From Desulfobacterales bacterium (GTDB lineage: Bacteria > Desulfobacterota > Desulfobacteria > Desulfobacterales > UBA5852), in contig JASJBQ010000035.1 in assembly GCA_030066455.1 (NCBI GenBank), forward strand, positions 1-43,657: 43,657 bases of DNA, in the 5' to 3' direction. Positions 25,378-34,684 of this stretch are shown here, piece after piece (position 1 is the first letter of the stretch; the number at the start of each line of letters is the position of its first letter). Made by a program: the position numbers and the translations under genes. Under the pieces are notes generated by a model, which had not been told where the DNA came from, ran no database searches, and saw only the letters and a program-made list of their open reading frames with translations.

Positions 25378-28300
25378 ATGACGACGAGAATCGATACCGC
25401 CATGACAGCAACAGACAAATCGACCCTACCGGTGGCCGTGATCGGACTGGGGTGTTTCTTCCCGCGGGCCACAGGGGCCCATGCCTACTGGCACCTGCTC
25501 TATCACGGCAAAGACGCCATCACCGATGTTCCGACCACCCACTGGTCGCCGGCCGACTACTTCGACGCCGACCCCGGCCGCAAGGACCATGTCTACTGCC
25601 GCCGGGGTGGTTTTTTGTCGCCCCTGGCCTTCGACCCGACGGAATTCGGTATACCGCCGTCCAATCTGGAATCGACGGACTCCTCCCAACTCATCGGACT
25701 GATGGCCGCTAAAACGGCCCTTGATACGGCAGGCTACGGCAACGATGTCGACTTCGACCGTGATCGCACCAGCGTGATCCTGGGCGTTACCGGCACCCAG
25801 GAACTGGTCATCCCCTTGAGCTCGCGCCTGAGCTGGCCCAAATGGAAGAAGGCCCTCGCCGACGCCCAGGTCGATCCGGACAAGGCCCGGCAGGTCATGG
25901 AATCGCTGGCGGACGAATATGTCGAGTGGCAGGAGAACTCCTTCCCTGGACTGCTGGGCAACGTCGTGGCCGGCCGCATCTGCAACCGTCTCGACCTGAA
26001 CGGCACCAACTGCGTGGTCGACGCGGCCTGCGCCAGTTCGATGAGTGCCATCAATCTGGCCCTCCTGGAACTCTATACGGGGCGCAGCAAGATGGTCGTG
26101 ACCGGCGGGGTGGACACGCTCAACGACATTTTCATGCACATGTGCTTTGCCCGCACGCAGATTCTCTCGCCCACCGGGGACGTACGCCCTTTTTCCCAGG
26201 ATGCGGATGGTACGGTATTGGGGGAGGGGGTCGGCATTCTGCTTCTCAAGCGCCTGGAAGACGCTCGGAACGACGGCGACCGGGTACTCGCCGTCATCAG
26301 GGGCATCGGTGCCAGCAGCGACGGCAAATCCCAGAGCATCTATGCACCGCGGGCGGAAGGGCAGCTCAAGGCCCTGCGCCGGGCCTATGCCGCCGCCGGC
26401 GTCGACCCCCGGTCGGTCGATCTGATCGAAGCCCACGGCACCGGCACCCGCGTGGGCGACAAGATCGAGATCGAGGCCCTCAAGATGCTTTTCGATGAAA
26501 ACGGCGCTCACAAGCATTGTGCCCTGGGGTCGGTCAAATCCATGATCGGCCATACCAAGGCGGCCGCCGGGTCGGCCGGACTGATCAAGGCTGTGTTGGC
26601 CCTGCATCACAAGGTGTTGCCGCCGACCCTCAAAATCGAACAGCCCGACCCGGAAATCGGCCTGGCGGACAGCCCGTTTTACCTCAACGCCGCCGCCCGC
26701 CCCTGGTTCCGCCGCCAGGCGCAGCCCCGCCGGGCAGGCGTCAGCGCCTTTGGATTCGGCGGCAGCAATTTCCACATGGTACTCGAAGAGGACCAGCCGG
26801 AACGCAGCGTGGTGGCCTGGGACGGATCGATCGAAATCATCCCCCTGGGGGCGAACACGCATCCTGAACTCGTTGACGCGCTCGGGCAGTTGCGCCAGCG
26901 CCTCCGTCAAGTCGAAACCCCGTCGGATCTGCCCCATGCCGCCCTCGAGACGCGCCAGAACTTCGACCCCGATGCCGCCCACCGGCTCATTATGATCCTG
27001 CATCGCGAAGAGGGCGACGACGGACCTGAATGGAACTGGCCGTCCGTCCTGGATGAAGGCCATCAGGGGCTTGAAGCCAACGGCGATCAGCCCTTCTGGT
27101 TCGGCCGTTCCTGTTTCTACGGCCAGGGGGCCAAACCCGGACCGGTGGCTTTTCTCTTCCCCGGCCAAGGCAGCCAATACCTCCAGATGGGGCGCGACTG
27201 GGTCGCCTGGTTTCCGGAAGCGCTGGCGTCGCTGGATACCGCGGCCGCACACTTCGACCAGACGCCTCCCCTGACAGATCGCATCTACCCGCTCGTGGAC
27301 GAGGCGCAGGAAAAGGCGCTCGAGGAAGCCCTGCGTGACACGGCCGTGGCCCAGCCGGCCATCGGGGCCGTCAGCGTGGCCATGGAAAAAGTCCTGCGTC
27401 GTTTCGGCGTCCGGCCCGAATTTACCGGCGGCCACAGTTACGGGGAACTGACCGCTCTCTACAGCGCGGGCTGGATCGATGAAGGGACCCTCTACGACCT
27501 TTCCGTGTTGCGGGGGAAGTTGATGGCGGCCGCCGGAGGCCCCGATGGATCATCCAGCGGCACCATGACGGCGGTCAAGGCGCCACTCGACAAGCTGGAC
27601 GCTCTGCTGGCTTCCGAAAACCTGGACGTCGTCCTGGCCAATCGCAACAGCCCCAGCCAGGGGGTGCTTTCGGGATCGGTGGCGGCCATCGAACAGGCCG
27701 AGGCGGCCTGCAAAAAGCATAAGTTCCGGACCATCCGACTGCCCGTGGCGGCCGCCTTCCACAGCCGCCTGATGCAGGACGCCCAGGCGCCTTTCGCCGC
27801 GGCGCTGCAGGAAACCCCTTTCCTCCCCGGAGATATCGCGGTTCTGGCCAATACGACCGGCCGGCCCTACCCGAACGAACCCGATCAGATCAGAACCATT
27901 CTCGGGGATCACCTGCTAAATCCCGTCAATTTCGTCGACGAGATCGAAAACCTTTTCCAGGCGGGCGCCCGGATATTCGTCGAGGTCGGCCCCAAGACCG
28001 TTCTTACCGGGCTCGTACGCCAAATCCTCAAGGGACAGGCGGTCCAGGCCATGGCGGCCGACGCCGGTGGCGGTCGCACCTTCGGCATCGATGATCTGGC
28101 CACGCTTCTCTCCAAGCTGGCCGCCCTTGGCTGCGCGGTGGATTTTTCCCAATGGGAGGCCCCCAACGGCAAACCCCGACGTCCCCGGATGAAGGTTCCG
28201 ATTTCGGGCGCCAATTTTCGTCAACCCAAACCCCGAAAAGCCGCTGACCGCAACGCGACGGACCGTTCCCCGGCGGCCGGAATGCCGGCGTCGCCGCCGG

Positions 28301-31300
28301 AAGGCGCGGGCGGACCCGTGCCACAACCCCGTCCAGCCGCAGCTACAGACGCACACCGGCCGCGGGCCGCCGCTAGCGAAACAGCGTTAACCCCCCCGGG
28401 GAGCATCAAACCAATGCCCAAACCAGACAACCCTGACGCTTCCCGGATCCGGGATGCTTTCGAACTTGTCCAGCAGGGGCTGCAATCGCTCCAGGCCCTT
28501 CAGCAACAGACCACCGCGGCGCATCATCAATTTCTGGAGACTCAGGAGCAGGCCAGTCGCACACTCCAGGAAATGATGGCCAGCACGAAGCGCTTTGCCG
28601 AAGCGGCGCTGGGCATCAGCGGAACCCCGGATGCGCAGACGCGATCGCACGCTGCGATGCCGCTCCCGGAGCAAGCGCCGCCGACGCCCCCTGCCGCGAC
28701 GCTCTCCGCCCCTGCAGCCGCGACGGCGCCCAATCCGGTCCCGAAAGTCGCCGCGCCCCCACCTTCCAGCGCCCCGCCGGATCGTCCGGTCGCCGCGTCT
28801 TCGTCCGCGGCCGAAGATGTGCTACGCCAGGTGGTCAGCGAATTGACCGGCTACCCCGAGAACATGCTCGGTATGGCGATGGATCTCGAATCGGATCTGG
28901 GCATCGATTCCATCAAGCGCGTCGAGATCCTCTCGACGCTGGAGGAACGAACGGGCGTCCTTCCGGACAGCAGTCCGGAAACGATGGCGCAGCTCCGAAC
29001 CCTCGGCCAGGTGGCCGAATTCCTGGCAGGGTCGTCCTCGGCGTCTTCAGCGGCCGATGCGACACTGCCCACGGCCCCCTCTCCCCCGGCGGCTGCCGGC
29101 CAGGCGGACGACCATATCGCCGCCATTCTCGTGGGCGTGGTCAGCGAATTGACCGGCTACCCCCCGGACATGCTGAGCCTCGACATGAATGTGGAATCGG
29201 ACCTGGGGATCGACTCCATTAAACGCGTCGAGATCCTGTCGGCGTTGGAAGATCGCCTGCCCGACCTGAACGCGGTGACGCCTGACGAAATGGCCGAGCT
29301 CAAAACCCTGGGCCAGATCGCAGCCAAACTGGCCCCCACTGCGGGGGATGCGGCGGCGCCGACGGCTCAAGCCGCGGTGCAACCTTCCGCCTCGCCCGCG
29401 GAAATCGCCACGACGGTAATGGCGGTGGTCAGCGAGCTGACGGGCTACCCTGTCACCATGCTGACGCCGGAGATGGAGATCGAATCCGACCTGGGCATCG
29501 ACTCCATCAAACGCGTCGAAATCCTGTCGACCCTTGAAGGCCGCCTCCCCGAACTGCCCGCCGTCGCTCCGGAGGACATGGCCGGACTCAAGACCCTCGG
29601 ACAAATCGTTGCCCACCTGGATCAGAACACACCGGCGGCCCCGCCGCCTTCCGCCGCGCAAGCCCCTGCACCGCCCGAACAGACCCCGGCCGTCGAGCTG
29701 TCGCCCCTGCGTCGGATCGTCCGTGTGACGCCCCTGGAAATTCCCCGGGCCACCCGTCCCGATCTACCTGCCGGGCGGCGCGTCTATTTAACCACCGACA
29801 AGGCCGGCCTGTCGCATGCCTTGGCCGACACCCTTTCCCAGGCGGGGCTGCGGACCGTTCAGATATCAGCGGATATTCTGGCCCACCGTGATACTCTACC
29901 CGATGCCTGCGGTTTGATCATCGTCGGCGAGGCCGAAGGCGGTTCCGAGCAAACCAGCGAAGACGACCGGAACCTGGCCGGACATGCCTTTGAGCTGCTG
30001 AAACATCTGGGGCCGTCGCTTCAGGCCTCGGCCAAACAGGGCGGCGCTTTTCTGGCCACCATTGCGCGCATGGACGGGCGGCACGGTTTCGGCGGCGGCC
30101 CGCTGGCGCGACCCCTGCAAGGCGCGTTGACCGGATTGGCCAAGACCGCCGCTCTGGAGTGGGAGAACGTCTCCTGCCGGGCCCTGGATGTCGCCCCCGA
30201 CTGGCAGGACAATCCCGGTATTGCCCGCCAGGTGACCGACACCCTTTTCCATGCCGACGTGGAAATGCCCGTCGAAATCGGCCTGGCCCCCGACGGGGCC
30301 TGCCGCCTGGCGCTGGAAACCACCTCCGCGGACGATGCATCCCCGGAACCTGTCCCTTTGGAAGACAATGCGGTCGTGGTCGTCTCGGGGGGCGCCCGCG
30401 GGGTGACCGGCGCCGCGGCCGTGGCGCTGGCCCGTTCGCGGCCGCTGACCTTTATCCTCCTGGGCCGCTCCCCTCAGCCTTTTGACGAACCCGAATGGCT
30501 TCAGGGCCTCAATGCGCAGGGAGCCATCAAAAAAGCGATCATGGCGCATGAATTCAAACATGAGCAACCGACGCCCCAGGCGGTCGAGGCCGCTTACCGG
30601 CGCCTGATGCAGAATCGCGAAATCAATACCACCCTGGCCGACCTGGCGACCGCCGGTGCGTCCGCACGCTATTATGCCGTCGACATCTGCGACGGCCCCA
30701 AACTGAAAGCCGTGATCAACGATGTCCGTATGGTCCATGGCCCCGTCAAGGCCCTGATTCATGGGGCCGGCATTCTGCAGGACCGCCTCATCATCGAAAA
30801 AACCCCCGAGCAGTTTGCACGGGTTTTCGACACCAAAGTACGGGGTCTGCAGAACCTTCTGGGGGCCACGGCCGACGACCCGCTTGAATGGATCGTCCTT
30901 TTTTCCTCCGTCGCCGCCCGTTTCGGCAACGTCGGCCAGGCCGATTATGCCGCCGCCAACGAAGCCCTCAACAAAATGGCCCAGTGCGAAGCGTTCGCGC
31001 GAACGAACTGCCGGGTCAAGTCCATCAACTGGGGGCCTTGGGACGGGGGCATGGTTTCGGCGGCGCTCAAAAAAGCGTTCGCACGCCGCGGCATTCCGCT
31101 GATTTCCATGCCGGCCGGCACGCGCGCACTGACCGCCGAAATGCGCGCGGGCGCCGACAAAGCGGTCGAGGTGGTGATCGGCGCCGAACTTCCGGCGGAC
31201 GGAGACCGCTCACAACAGGACACGCAACCTCCGTCGCCTTCCGAGGCGTCCCATGCGCCCACCACCACCGCCTTCCAGGGCGTCGTCAGTCTGGAAAGCT

Positions 31301-32121
31301 ACCCGGTTCTGGACGATCATCGGCTGGACGGAAACCCCGTTGTTCCGATGGCGCTGATAGCGGAGTGGCTCGGTCACGGTGCACTTCACGATCATCCCGG
31401 GATGGTCCTGACCGGCCTGGATGACATGCGTCTGCTCAAGGGGATCGTGTTGGACAACGAGCGGCCCCGCCCGATTCGCGTTTTGTCCGTCGGCCGCGAA
31501 TCCCACCCGGACGGCTTTCAGATCCGGCTGGAGTTGCATAATGGGCAGGCGCCCGGCCAGAACGTGATCCATTGCCGGGCAACGGCCCTGGTTGCGGACC
31601 GGTTTGCATCGCCGCCGGTTTTCGATATCCCCCAGAGCCTCGGCAGGGACAATTATCCCCGCTCGCCCGAAGGCATCTACGCCGACATCCTGTTTCATGG
31701 ACTGCAGCTGCAGGGCCTGCGGCGCGTGGCGGCCAGTTCGCCTGAGGGTATGCGGGCCGAAATCGCCACCGCCCCGGCACCCTCGTCATGGGTCAAGGAT
31801 CCGGCGCGCAATCATTGGATTGCCGATCCGCTGATCATGGACTGTGCCTTTCAAATGGCCAGCCTGTGGTGCTATGAGCAATCCGGCAAGGTATCCCTGC
31901 CCAGCTATTTCGCCGCCTACCGCCAGTACTGCCGCCGTTTCCCCGCCGGCCGCATCGAGGCGGTCCTGATAGCCCGTGAACGGGCACAGCATAAAGCGGT
32001 TGCCGACTTTTATTTCCTGGATCCGGATCGGCAGGTGGTAGCCACCATTCATGGTTTCGAAGCCGTCATGGATACCCATTTGATGCAGGCGTTCAAACCG
32101 GGGCGCTCCCACGCCGCCTGA
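25378..32121 (+). CDS. pfaA: PfaA-type multienzyme synthase: KS-MAT-ACP-ACP-ACP-KR-DH
   Basis: An iterative type I lipid/polyketide synthase of 2247 residues. Domains in order: ketosynthase (about 15-460) with C218 in VVDAACASS, H353 in EAHGTGT and H392 in SMIGHTK; malonyl transferase (about 560-880) with S687 in GGHSYGEL; a Pro/Ala-rich linker; three acyl carrier domains with phosphopantetheine serines S1178, S1280 and S1376, each in DLGIDSIKRVEIL; ketoreductase with SGGARGVTG near 1670, S1844, Y1857 and N1861; and a C-terminal PKS-type dehydratase with H1981 (DHRLDGNPVVP) and D2155 (DCAFQ). All key residues are present. Marine PfaA proteins usually carry five or more carriers. The ATG at 25378 is chosen before the KS; ATG 25402 is possible. 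Confidence 0.93.
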   Translation: MTTRIDTAMTATDKSTLPVAVIGLGCFFPRATGAHAYWHLLYHGKDAITDVPTTHWSPADYFDADPGRKDHVYCRRGGFLSPLAFDPTEFGIPPSNLESTDSSQLIGLMAAKTALDTAGYGNDVDFDRDRTSVILGVTGTQELVIPLSSRLSWPKWKKALADAQVDPDKARQVMESLADEYVEWQENSFPGLLGNVVAGRICNRLDLNGTNCVVDAACASSMSAINLALLELYTGRSKMVVTGGVDTLNDIFMHMCFARTQILSPTGDVRPFSQDADGTVLGEGVGILLLKRLEDARNDGDRVLAVIRGIGASSDGKSQSIYAPRAEGQLKALRRAYAAAGVDPRSVDLIEAHGTGTRVGDKIEIEALKMLFDENGAHKHCALGSVKSMIGHTKAAAGSAGLIKAVLALHHKVLPPTLKIEQPDPEIGLADSPFYLNAAARPWFRRQAQPRRAGVSAFGFGGSNFHMVLEEDQPERSVVAWDGSIEIIPLGANTHPELVDALGQLRQRLRQVETPSDLPHAALETRQNFDPDAAHRLIMILHREEGDDGPEWNWPSVLDEGHQGLEANGDQPFWFGRSCFYGQGAKPGPVAFLFPGQGSQYLQMGRDWVAWFPEALASLDTAAAHFDQTPPLTDRIYPLVDEAQEKALEEALRDTAVAQPAIGAVSVAMEKVLRRFGVRPEFTGGHSYGELTALYSAGWIDEGTLYDLSVLRGKLMAAAGGPDGSSSGTMTAVKAPLDKLDALLASENLDVVLANRNSPSQGVLSGSVAAIEQAEAACKKHKFRTIRLPVAAAFHSRLMQDAQAPFAAALQETPFLPGDIAVLANTTGRPYPNEPDQIRTILGDHLLNPVNFVDEIENLFQAGARIFVEVGPKTVLTGLVRQILKGQAVQAMAADAGGGRTFGIDDLATLLSKLAALGCAVDFSQWEAPNGKPRRPRMKVPISGANFRQPKPRKAADRNATDRSPAAGMPASPPEGAGGPVPQPRPAAATDAHRPRAAASETALTPPGSIKPMPKPDNPDASRIRDAFELVQQGLQSLQALQQQTTAAHHQFLETQEQASRTLQEMMASTKRFAEAALGISGTPDAQTRSHAAMPLPEQAPPTPPAATLSAPAAATAPNPVPKVAAPPPSSAPPDRPVAASSSAAEDVLRQVVSELTGYPENMLGMAMDLESDLGIDSIKRVEILSTLEERTGVLPDSSPETMAQLRTLGQVAEFLAGSSSASSAADATLPTAPSPPAAAGQADDHIAAILVGVVSELTGYPPDMLSLDMNVESDLGIDSIKRVEILSALEDRLPDLNAVTPDEMAELKTLGQIAAKLAPTAGDAAAPTAQAAVQPSASPAEIATTVMAVVSELTGYPVTMLTPEMEIESDLGIDSIKRVEILSTLEGRLPELPAVAPEDMAGLKTLGQIVAHLDQNTPAAPPPSAAQAPAPPEQTPAVELSPLRRIVRVTPLEIPRATRPDLPAGRRVYLTTDKAGLSHALADTLSQAGLRTVQISADILAHRDTLPDACGLIIVGEAEGGSEQTSEDDRNLAGHAFELLKHLGPSLQASAKQGGAFLATIARMDGRHGFGGGPLARPLQGALTGLAKTAALEWENVSCRALDVAPDWQDNPGIARQVTDTLFHADVEMPVEIGLAPDGACRLALETTSADDASPEPVPLEDNAVVVVSGGARGVTGAAAVALARSRPLTFILLGRSPQPFDEPEWLQGLNAQGAIKKAIMAHEFKHEQPTPQAVEAAYRRLMQNREINTTLADLATAGASARYYAVDICDGPKLKAVINDVRMVHGPVKALIHGAGILQDRLIIEKTPEQFARVFDTKVRGLQNLLGATADDPLEWIVLFSSVAARFGNVGQADYAAANEALNKMAQCEAFARTNCRVKSINWGPWDGGMVSAALKKAFARRGIPLISMPAGTRALTAEMRAGADKAVEVVIGAELPADGDRSQQDTQPPSPSEASHAPTTTAFQGVVSLESYPVLDDHRLDGNPVVPMALIAEWLGHGALHDHPGMVLTGLDDMRLLKGIVLDNERPRPIRVLSVGRESHPDGFQIRLELHNGQAPGQNVIHCRATALVADRFASPPVFDIPQSLGRDNYPRSPEGIYADILFHGLQLQGLRRVAASSPEGMRAEIATAPAPSSWVKDPARNHWIADPLIMDCAFQMASLWCYEQSGKVSLPSYFAAYRQYCRRFPAGRIEAVLIARERAQHKAVADFYFLDPDRQVVATIHGFEAVMDTHLMQAFKPGRSHAA
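28820..29620 (+). repeat. Three tandem acyl-carrier-domain repeats inside pfaA
   Basis: Three carrier units of about 210 coding bases repeat with a period of about 290-305 bases, separated by Ala/Pro-rich linkers. Units one and two share a 25-base identical run around GTCAGCGAATTGACCGGC (near 28832 and 29138), which indicates recent duplication or gene conversion; unit three is more diverged at the same place. Confidence 0.85.
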
Positions 32122-32285
32122 CACCGGCAGGGGCACCATGCAACCCACGCTCTTGCATTGCACGGCATCTGATGGCAGGCTGACCAAAAAAAAGACATCC
32201 TGCGGCATGTACCGGTTTGACCGCCCCGTGAGCGTCGGATCGCGAAAGCCGGAGGATTCATGCCATCACAGGGACCGCATCCACC

Positions 32286-32720
32286 ATGACACCAAGACTC
32301 TTGGCCATCGTCATGATCTTCGGCCTGTTTCTCCCGGGATCGACGGGCACATGGGCCCAGGCGCCCGCCACACCGTCGGCGACCGCTGATCAGACGGCGC
32401 CGACCATCTCCCAGGCCGTTCTGTGCGAATCCATCGAAAACTTCAAACCGGTCAACCCAAGCGCGGTATACCCGGTGTCGCAGGGCACGATCATGTGCTT
32501 CACGGCCTTCGACGTCGTCCCGCGCGAAACCGAGATTTACCATGTCTGGATCAAACGCGATGAACGCGTCTACCGCAAGCGACTGATTCTCAAACCGCCG
32601 CGCTGGTCCAGCGTCAGCAGCGTCCAATTGCGCGAGGCGGACAAAGGTCCCTGGCGGGTCGAAATCCGCGACGCCGACGGCCAGTTGTATGCCATCCTCC
32701 GCTTCAGCATAACGGAATAG
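32286..32720 (+). CDS. Exported DUF2914 domain protein
   Basis: A 144-residue protein with an N-terminal signal peptide (LLAIVMIFGLFLPGSTGTWAQA, cleavage likely after AQA near residue 26) and a DUF2914 domain: QAVLCESIENFKPVNPS, MCFTAFDVVP, EIYHVWIKRDERVYRK and GPWRVEIRDADGQ. DUF2914 proteins are small periplasmic or surface beta domains of unknown function. It precedes the diadenylate cyclase gene by 3 bases and is surely co-transcribed with it, so the two may serve a shared envelope task; this is inference. Confidence 0.8.
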   Translation: MTPRLLAIVMIFGLFLPGSTGTWAQAPATPSATADQTAPTISQAVLCESIENFKPVNPSAVYPVSQGTIMCFTAFDVVPRETEIYHVWIKRDERVYRKRLILKPPRWSSVSSVQLREADKGPWRVEIRDADGQLYAILRFSITE

Positions 32721-32723
32721 TGC

Positions 32724-34163
32724 ATGCCTGCTTTTTTCGACAATCTGATAGGTACCCTCCGCTGGCAGGATCTGGTGGACATCCTGCTCAACAGCTACAT
32801 TCTGTTCCGGCTCTATATCCTGCTTCGGGGCACCCGCCTTTTCGGCTTTGCCGTTTTTATCGCCCTATTGCTCGTTTTTCAGCGTGCCGTCTCCTACTAC
32901 AGCATGATCATCACCAACACCGTTCTGCAGTATTTTACCGCGCTGGTGGCCATCGGGGTCCTGATCGTCTTCCGCTACGAAATTCGACGGATCTTCCAAT
33001 CCAAAAGTCTCAAGGATCTCCTCTGGCGCGTGGACATGAAACCGGTCCAGACCCCCATTGAAATCATCGCTACCAGTGCCTTTCAAATGGCGCGCCGCAA
33101 AATCGGCGCCCTGCTCGTTTTCCGGGGTCACCAGCCCATCGACGGGCTGGTGCAGAGCGGAATTCCCTGGCAGGGACTCGTTTCGCACGAAATGATCGAA
33201 AGCATTTTCTGGCCCGACAACCCGGTTCACGACGGTGCGGCCGTCATCGAGGGCAACCGGATTGTCGAGGTCTCGGGCATCCTGCCGCTATCCGACCGCA
33301 AAGACCTTCCCAGTCGCTTCGGAACCCGCCACCGTGCAGCCCTGGGCTTGACGGACATGTCGGACGCCCTGGTGCTGATCGTGTCCGAGGAACGGGGGCA
33401 GGTGGAAATCGCCAAAGCCGGGGAAATCGAGGATATCAGCGACCCGAGCACCCTCGAGAAGCACCTGCGCACCCACCTCAGGCTCGGTCTTGAAAACGTT
33501 TCACCCGACAGGGGCACGCGCTGGTCGGTCCTCACGGCCGCCGCACTCTCGGTGGTCATCGTCAGCGGGATCTGGTCCAGTTTCTCGTTGGGCGTGGTCC
33601 GGACACTCATGACGGTCGACGCGCCGATCGAATACATCAAGGGTGATCCCAACATGGAGATCATCGAAACATCGGCCACCGCTGTCGACATCCAGATCAG
33701 CGGAACCCGGGCATTGATCAAGACCATCAGCCCGAACCAGATCAAGGTGCGCTTCGACCTGACCGAAGCGCAACCGGGACGCAATATCATCACGATTCTG
33801 GAAAAACACATATCCCTGCCCCCCGGCGCCAAAATCAAGAAGATCGAGCCGCCCAGCGTGGAGATCATGGTCGATATCCCCGGGCGCAAAAAACTGCCGG
33901 TGCAGGTGGACTGGGAAGGCCGCCTACCCCCTGAAATCCTGGTACAGGACGTGGAGGTGATACCGGAGTATATCGAGGTCAGCGGGGGGCAGCGGATGAT
34001 CGACCGGTTGAGAACGATCTACACGGAGAAGGTGGTCGTCGACAACCTCAGGGCTTCCGGTGAAATCGAGGCGGCGATCGCCCTGTCGCCGGCATCGCTA
34101 AAACTCGCCCCGCAACAACCCGACCGGGTGCGCATCCGCTATCGCATCGTGACACGCCCCTGA
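32724..34163 (+). CDS. cdaA: Diadenylate cyclase CdaA fused to a CdaR-like YbbR region
   Basis: A 479-residue membrane protein predicted to make c-di-AMP from two ATP. Three N-terminal membrane helices (about 20-90) are followed by the DAC domain with its catalytic D170-G-A motif in VHDGAAVIEGNRI and the R202-H-R motif in GTRHRAALGLTD. A fourth membrane segment (about 269-290, SVLTAAALSVVIVSGIW) leads to two YbbR-like repeats on the other side of the membrane (for example AVDIQISGTRALIKTI and EYIEVSGGQRMIDRL). In Firmicutes CdaA (about 270 residues) and its YbbR regulator CdaR are separate neighbouring genes; here they are one chain. Catalytic residues are intact. Regulation by the YbbR part is inferred from CdaR. 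Confidence 0.9.
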   Translation: MPAFFDNLIGTLRWQDLVDILLNSYILFRLYILLRGTRLFGFAVFIALLLVFQRAVSYYSMIITNTVLQYFTALVAIGVLIVFRYEIRRIFQSKSLKDLLWRVDMKPVQTPIEIIATSAFQMARRKIGALLVFRGHQPIDGLVQSGIPWQGLVSHEMIESIFWPDNPVHDGAAVIEGNRIVEVSGILPLSDRKDLPSRFGTRHRAALGLTDMSDALVLIVSEERGQVEIAKAGEIEDISDPSTLEKHLRTHLRLGLENVSPDRGTRWSVLTAAALSVVIVSGIWSSFSLGVVRTLMTVDAPIEYIKGDPNMEIIETSATAVDIQISGTRALIKTISPNQIKVRFDLTEAQPGRNIITILEKHISLPPGAKIKKIEPPSVEIMVDIPGRKKLPVQVDWEGRLPPEILVQDVEVIPEYIEVSGGQRMIDRLRTIYTEKVVVDNLRASGEIEAAIALSPASLKLAPQQPDRVRIRYRIVTRP

Positions 34164-34365
34164 AGATCCGCTCCCGTCGGCGGAAATTGCAATTGACAAT
34201 GGATTCCGATGTTTTGCTTGACTTTGCTGTGGTAATCCGTCAAACAAGAAGGCGGTGAATCCTCGGTTTTGGCTGTGGGCCGGCGCCGGTTACGGGACTT
34301 ACCCTTGCGGATAGCATCGCAAGACCCGGAACCCGGGGCCTGCTTTACACGGGGAGATTGTGACC

Positions 34366-34611
34366 ATGGCAAATGGGATTGTGAAGTGGTTTAGCGACAA
34401 AAAAGGTTACGGTTTTATCGAACAGGAAGAAGAAGGCGATGTCTTCGTCCATTTTTCAGCGATTCAAATGGACGGATTCAAGACCCTGTCGGAAGGGGAC
34501 CAGGTGACATTCGACATCGAACACGGTGAGCGCGGACCGGCAGCAAAAAATGTCGTCCGCACCGCACCCGCCGGATCGGGTCGGAGGGAAGAGGAATTGG
34601 ATGCCATCTGA
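34366..34611 (+). CDS. csp: Cold-shock domain protein (CspA family)
   Basis: An 81-residue single-stranded nucleic-acid binding protein with both RNP motifs of the cold-shock fold: KGYGFIEQ (RNP1) and DVFVHFSAI (RNP2), after the usual start [13 protein letters not shown]. The tail after residue 68 ([15 protein letters not shown]) is longer and more charged than in E. coli CspA (70 residues). GGGGAG lies nine bases before the ATG at 34366; a GTG two codons earlier is less likely. The 5' region (34164-34365) has several inverted repeats that could form a structured leader. It is convergent with the Cys-rich gene. Confidence 0.93.
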   Translation: MANGIVKWFSDKKGYGFIEQEEEGDVFVHFSAIQMDGFKTLSEGDQVTFDIEHGERGPAAKNVVRTAPAGSGRREEELDAI

Positions 34612-34684
34612 TCCGGCATCCGCTAAGTTTGTAGCCATGCATATCTGCATTTTGCAACACCTTCGGGGAGCCTGCCCGCACGGA

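Noticed and set aside
25426..27435. 669-codon open frame on the minus strand inside pfaA
   Set aside because: Antisense shadow of the KS and MAT domains, which have all catalytic residues on the plus strand.
28820..29620. Regular repeats considered as a CRISPR-like array
   Set aside because: The period is about 300 bases, the repeats are in frame and encode acyl carrier domains.
34637..34656. Hairpin ATGCA-TATC-TGCAT followed by TTTT between csp and the Cys-rich gene
   Set aside because: The stem is only five pairs and AT-rich; too weak to call a terminator.
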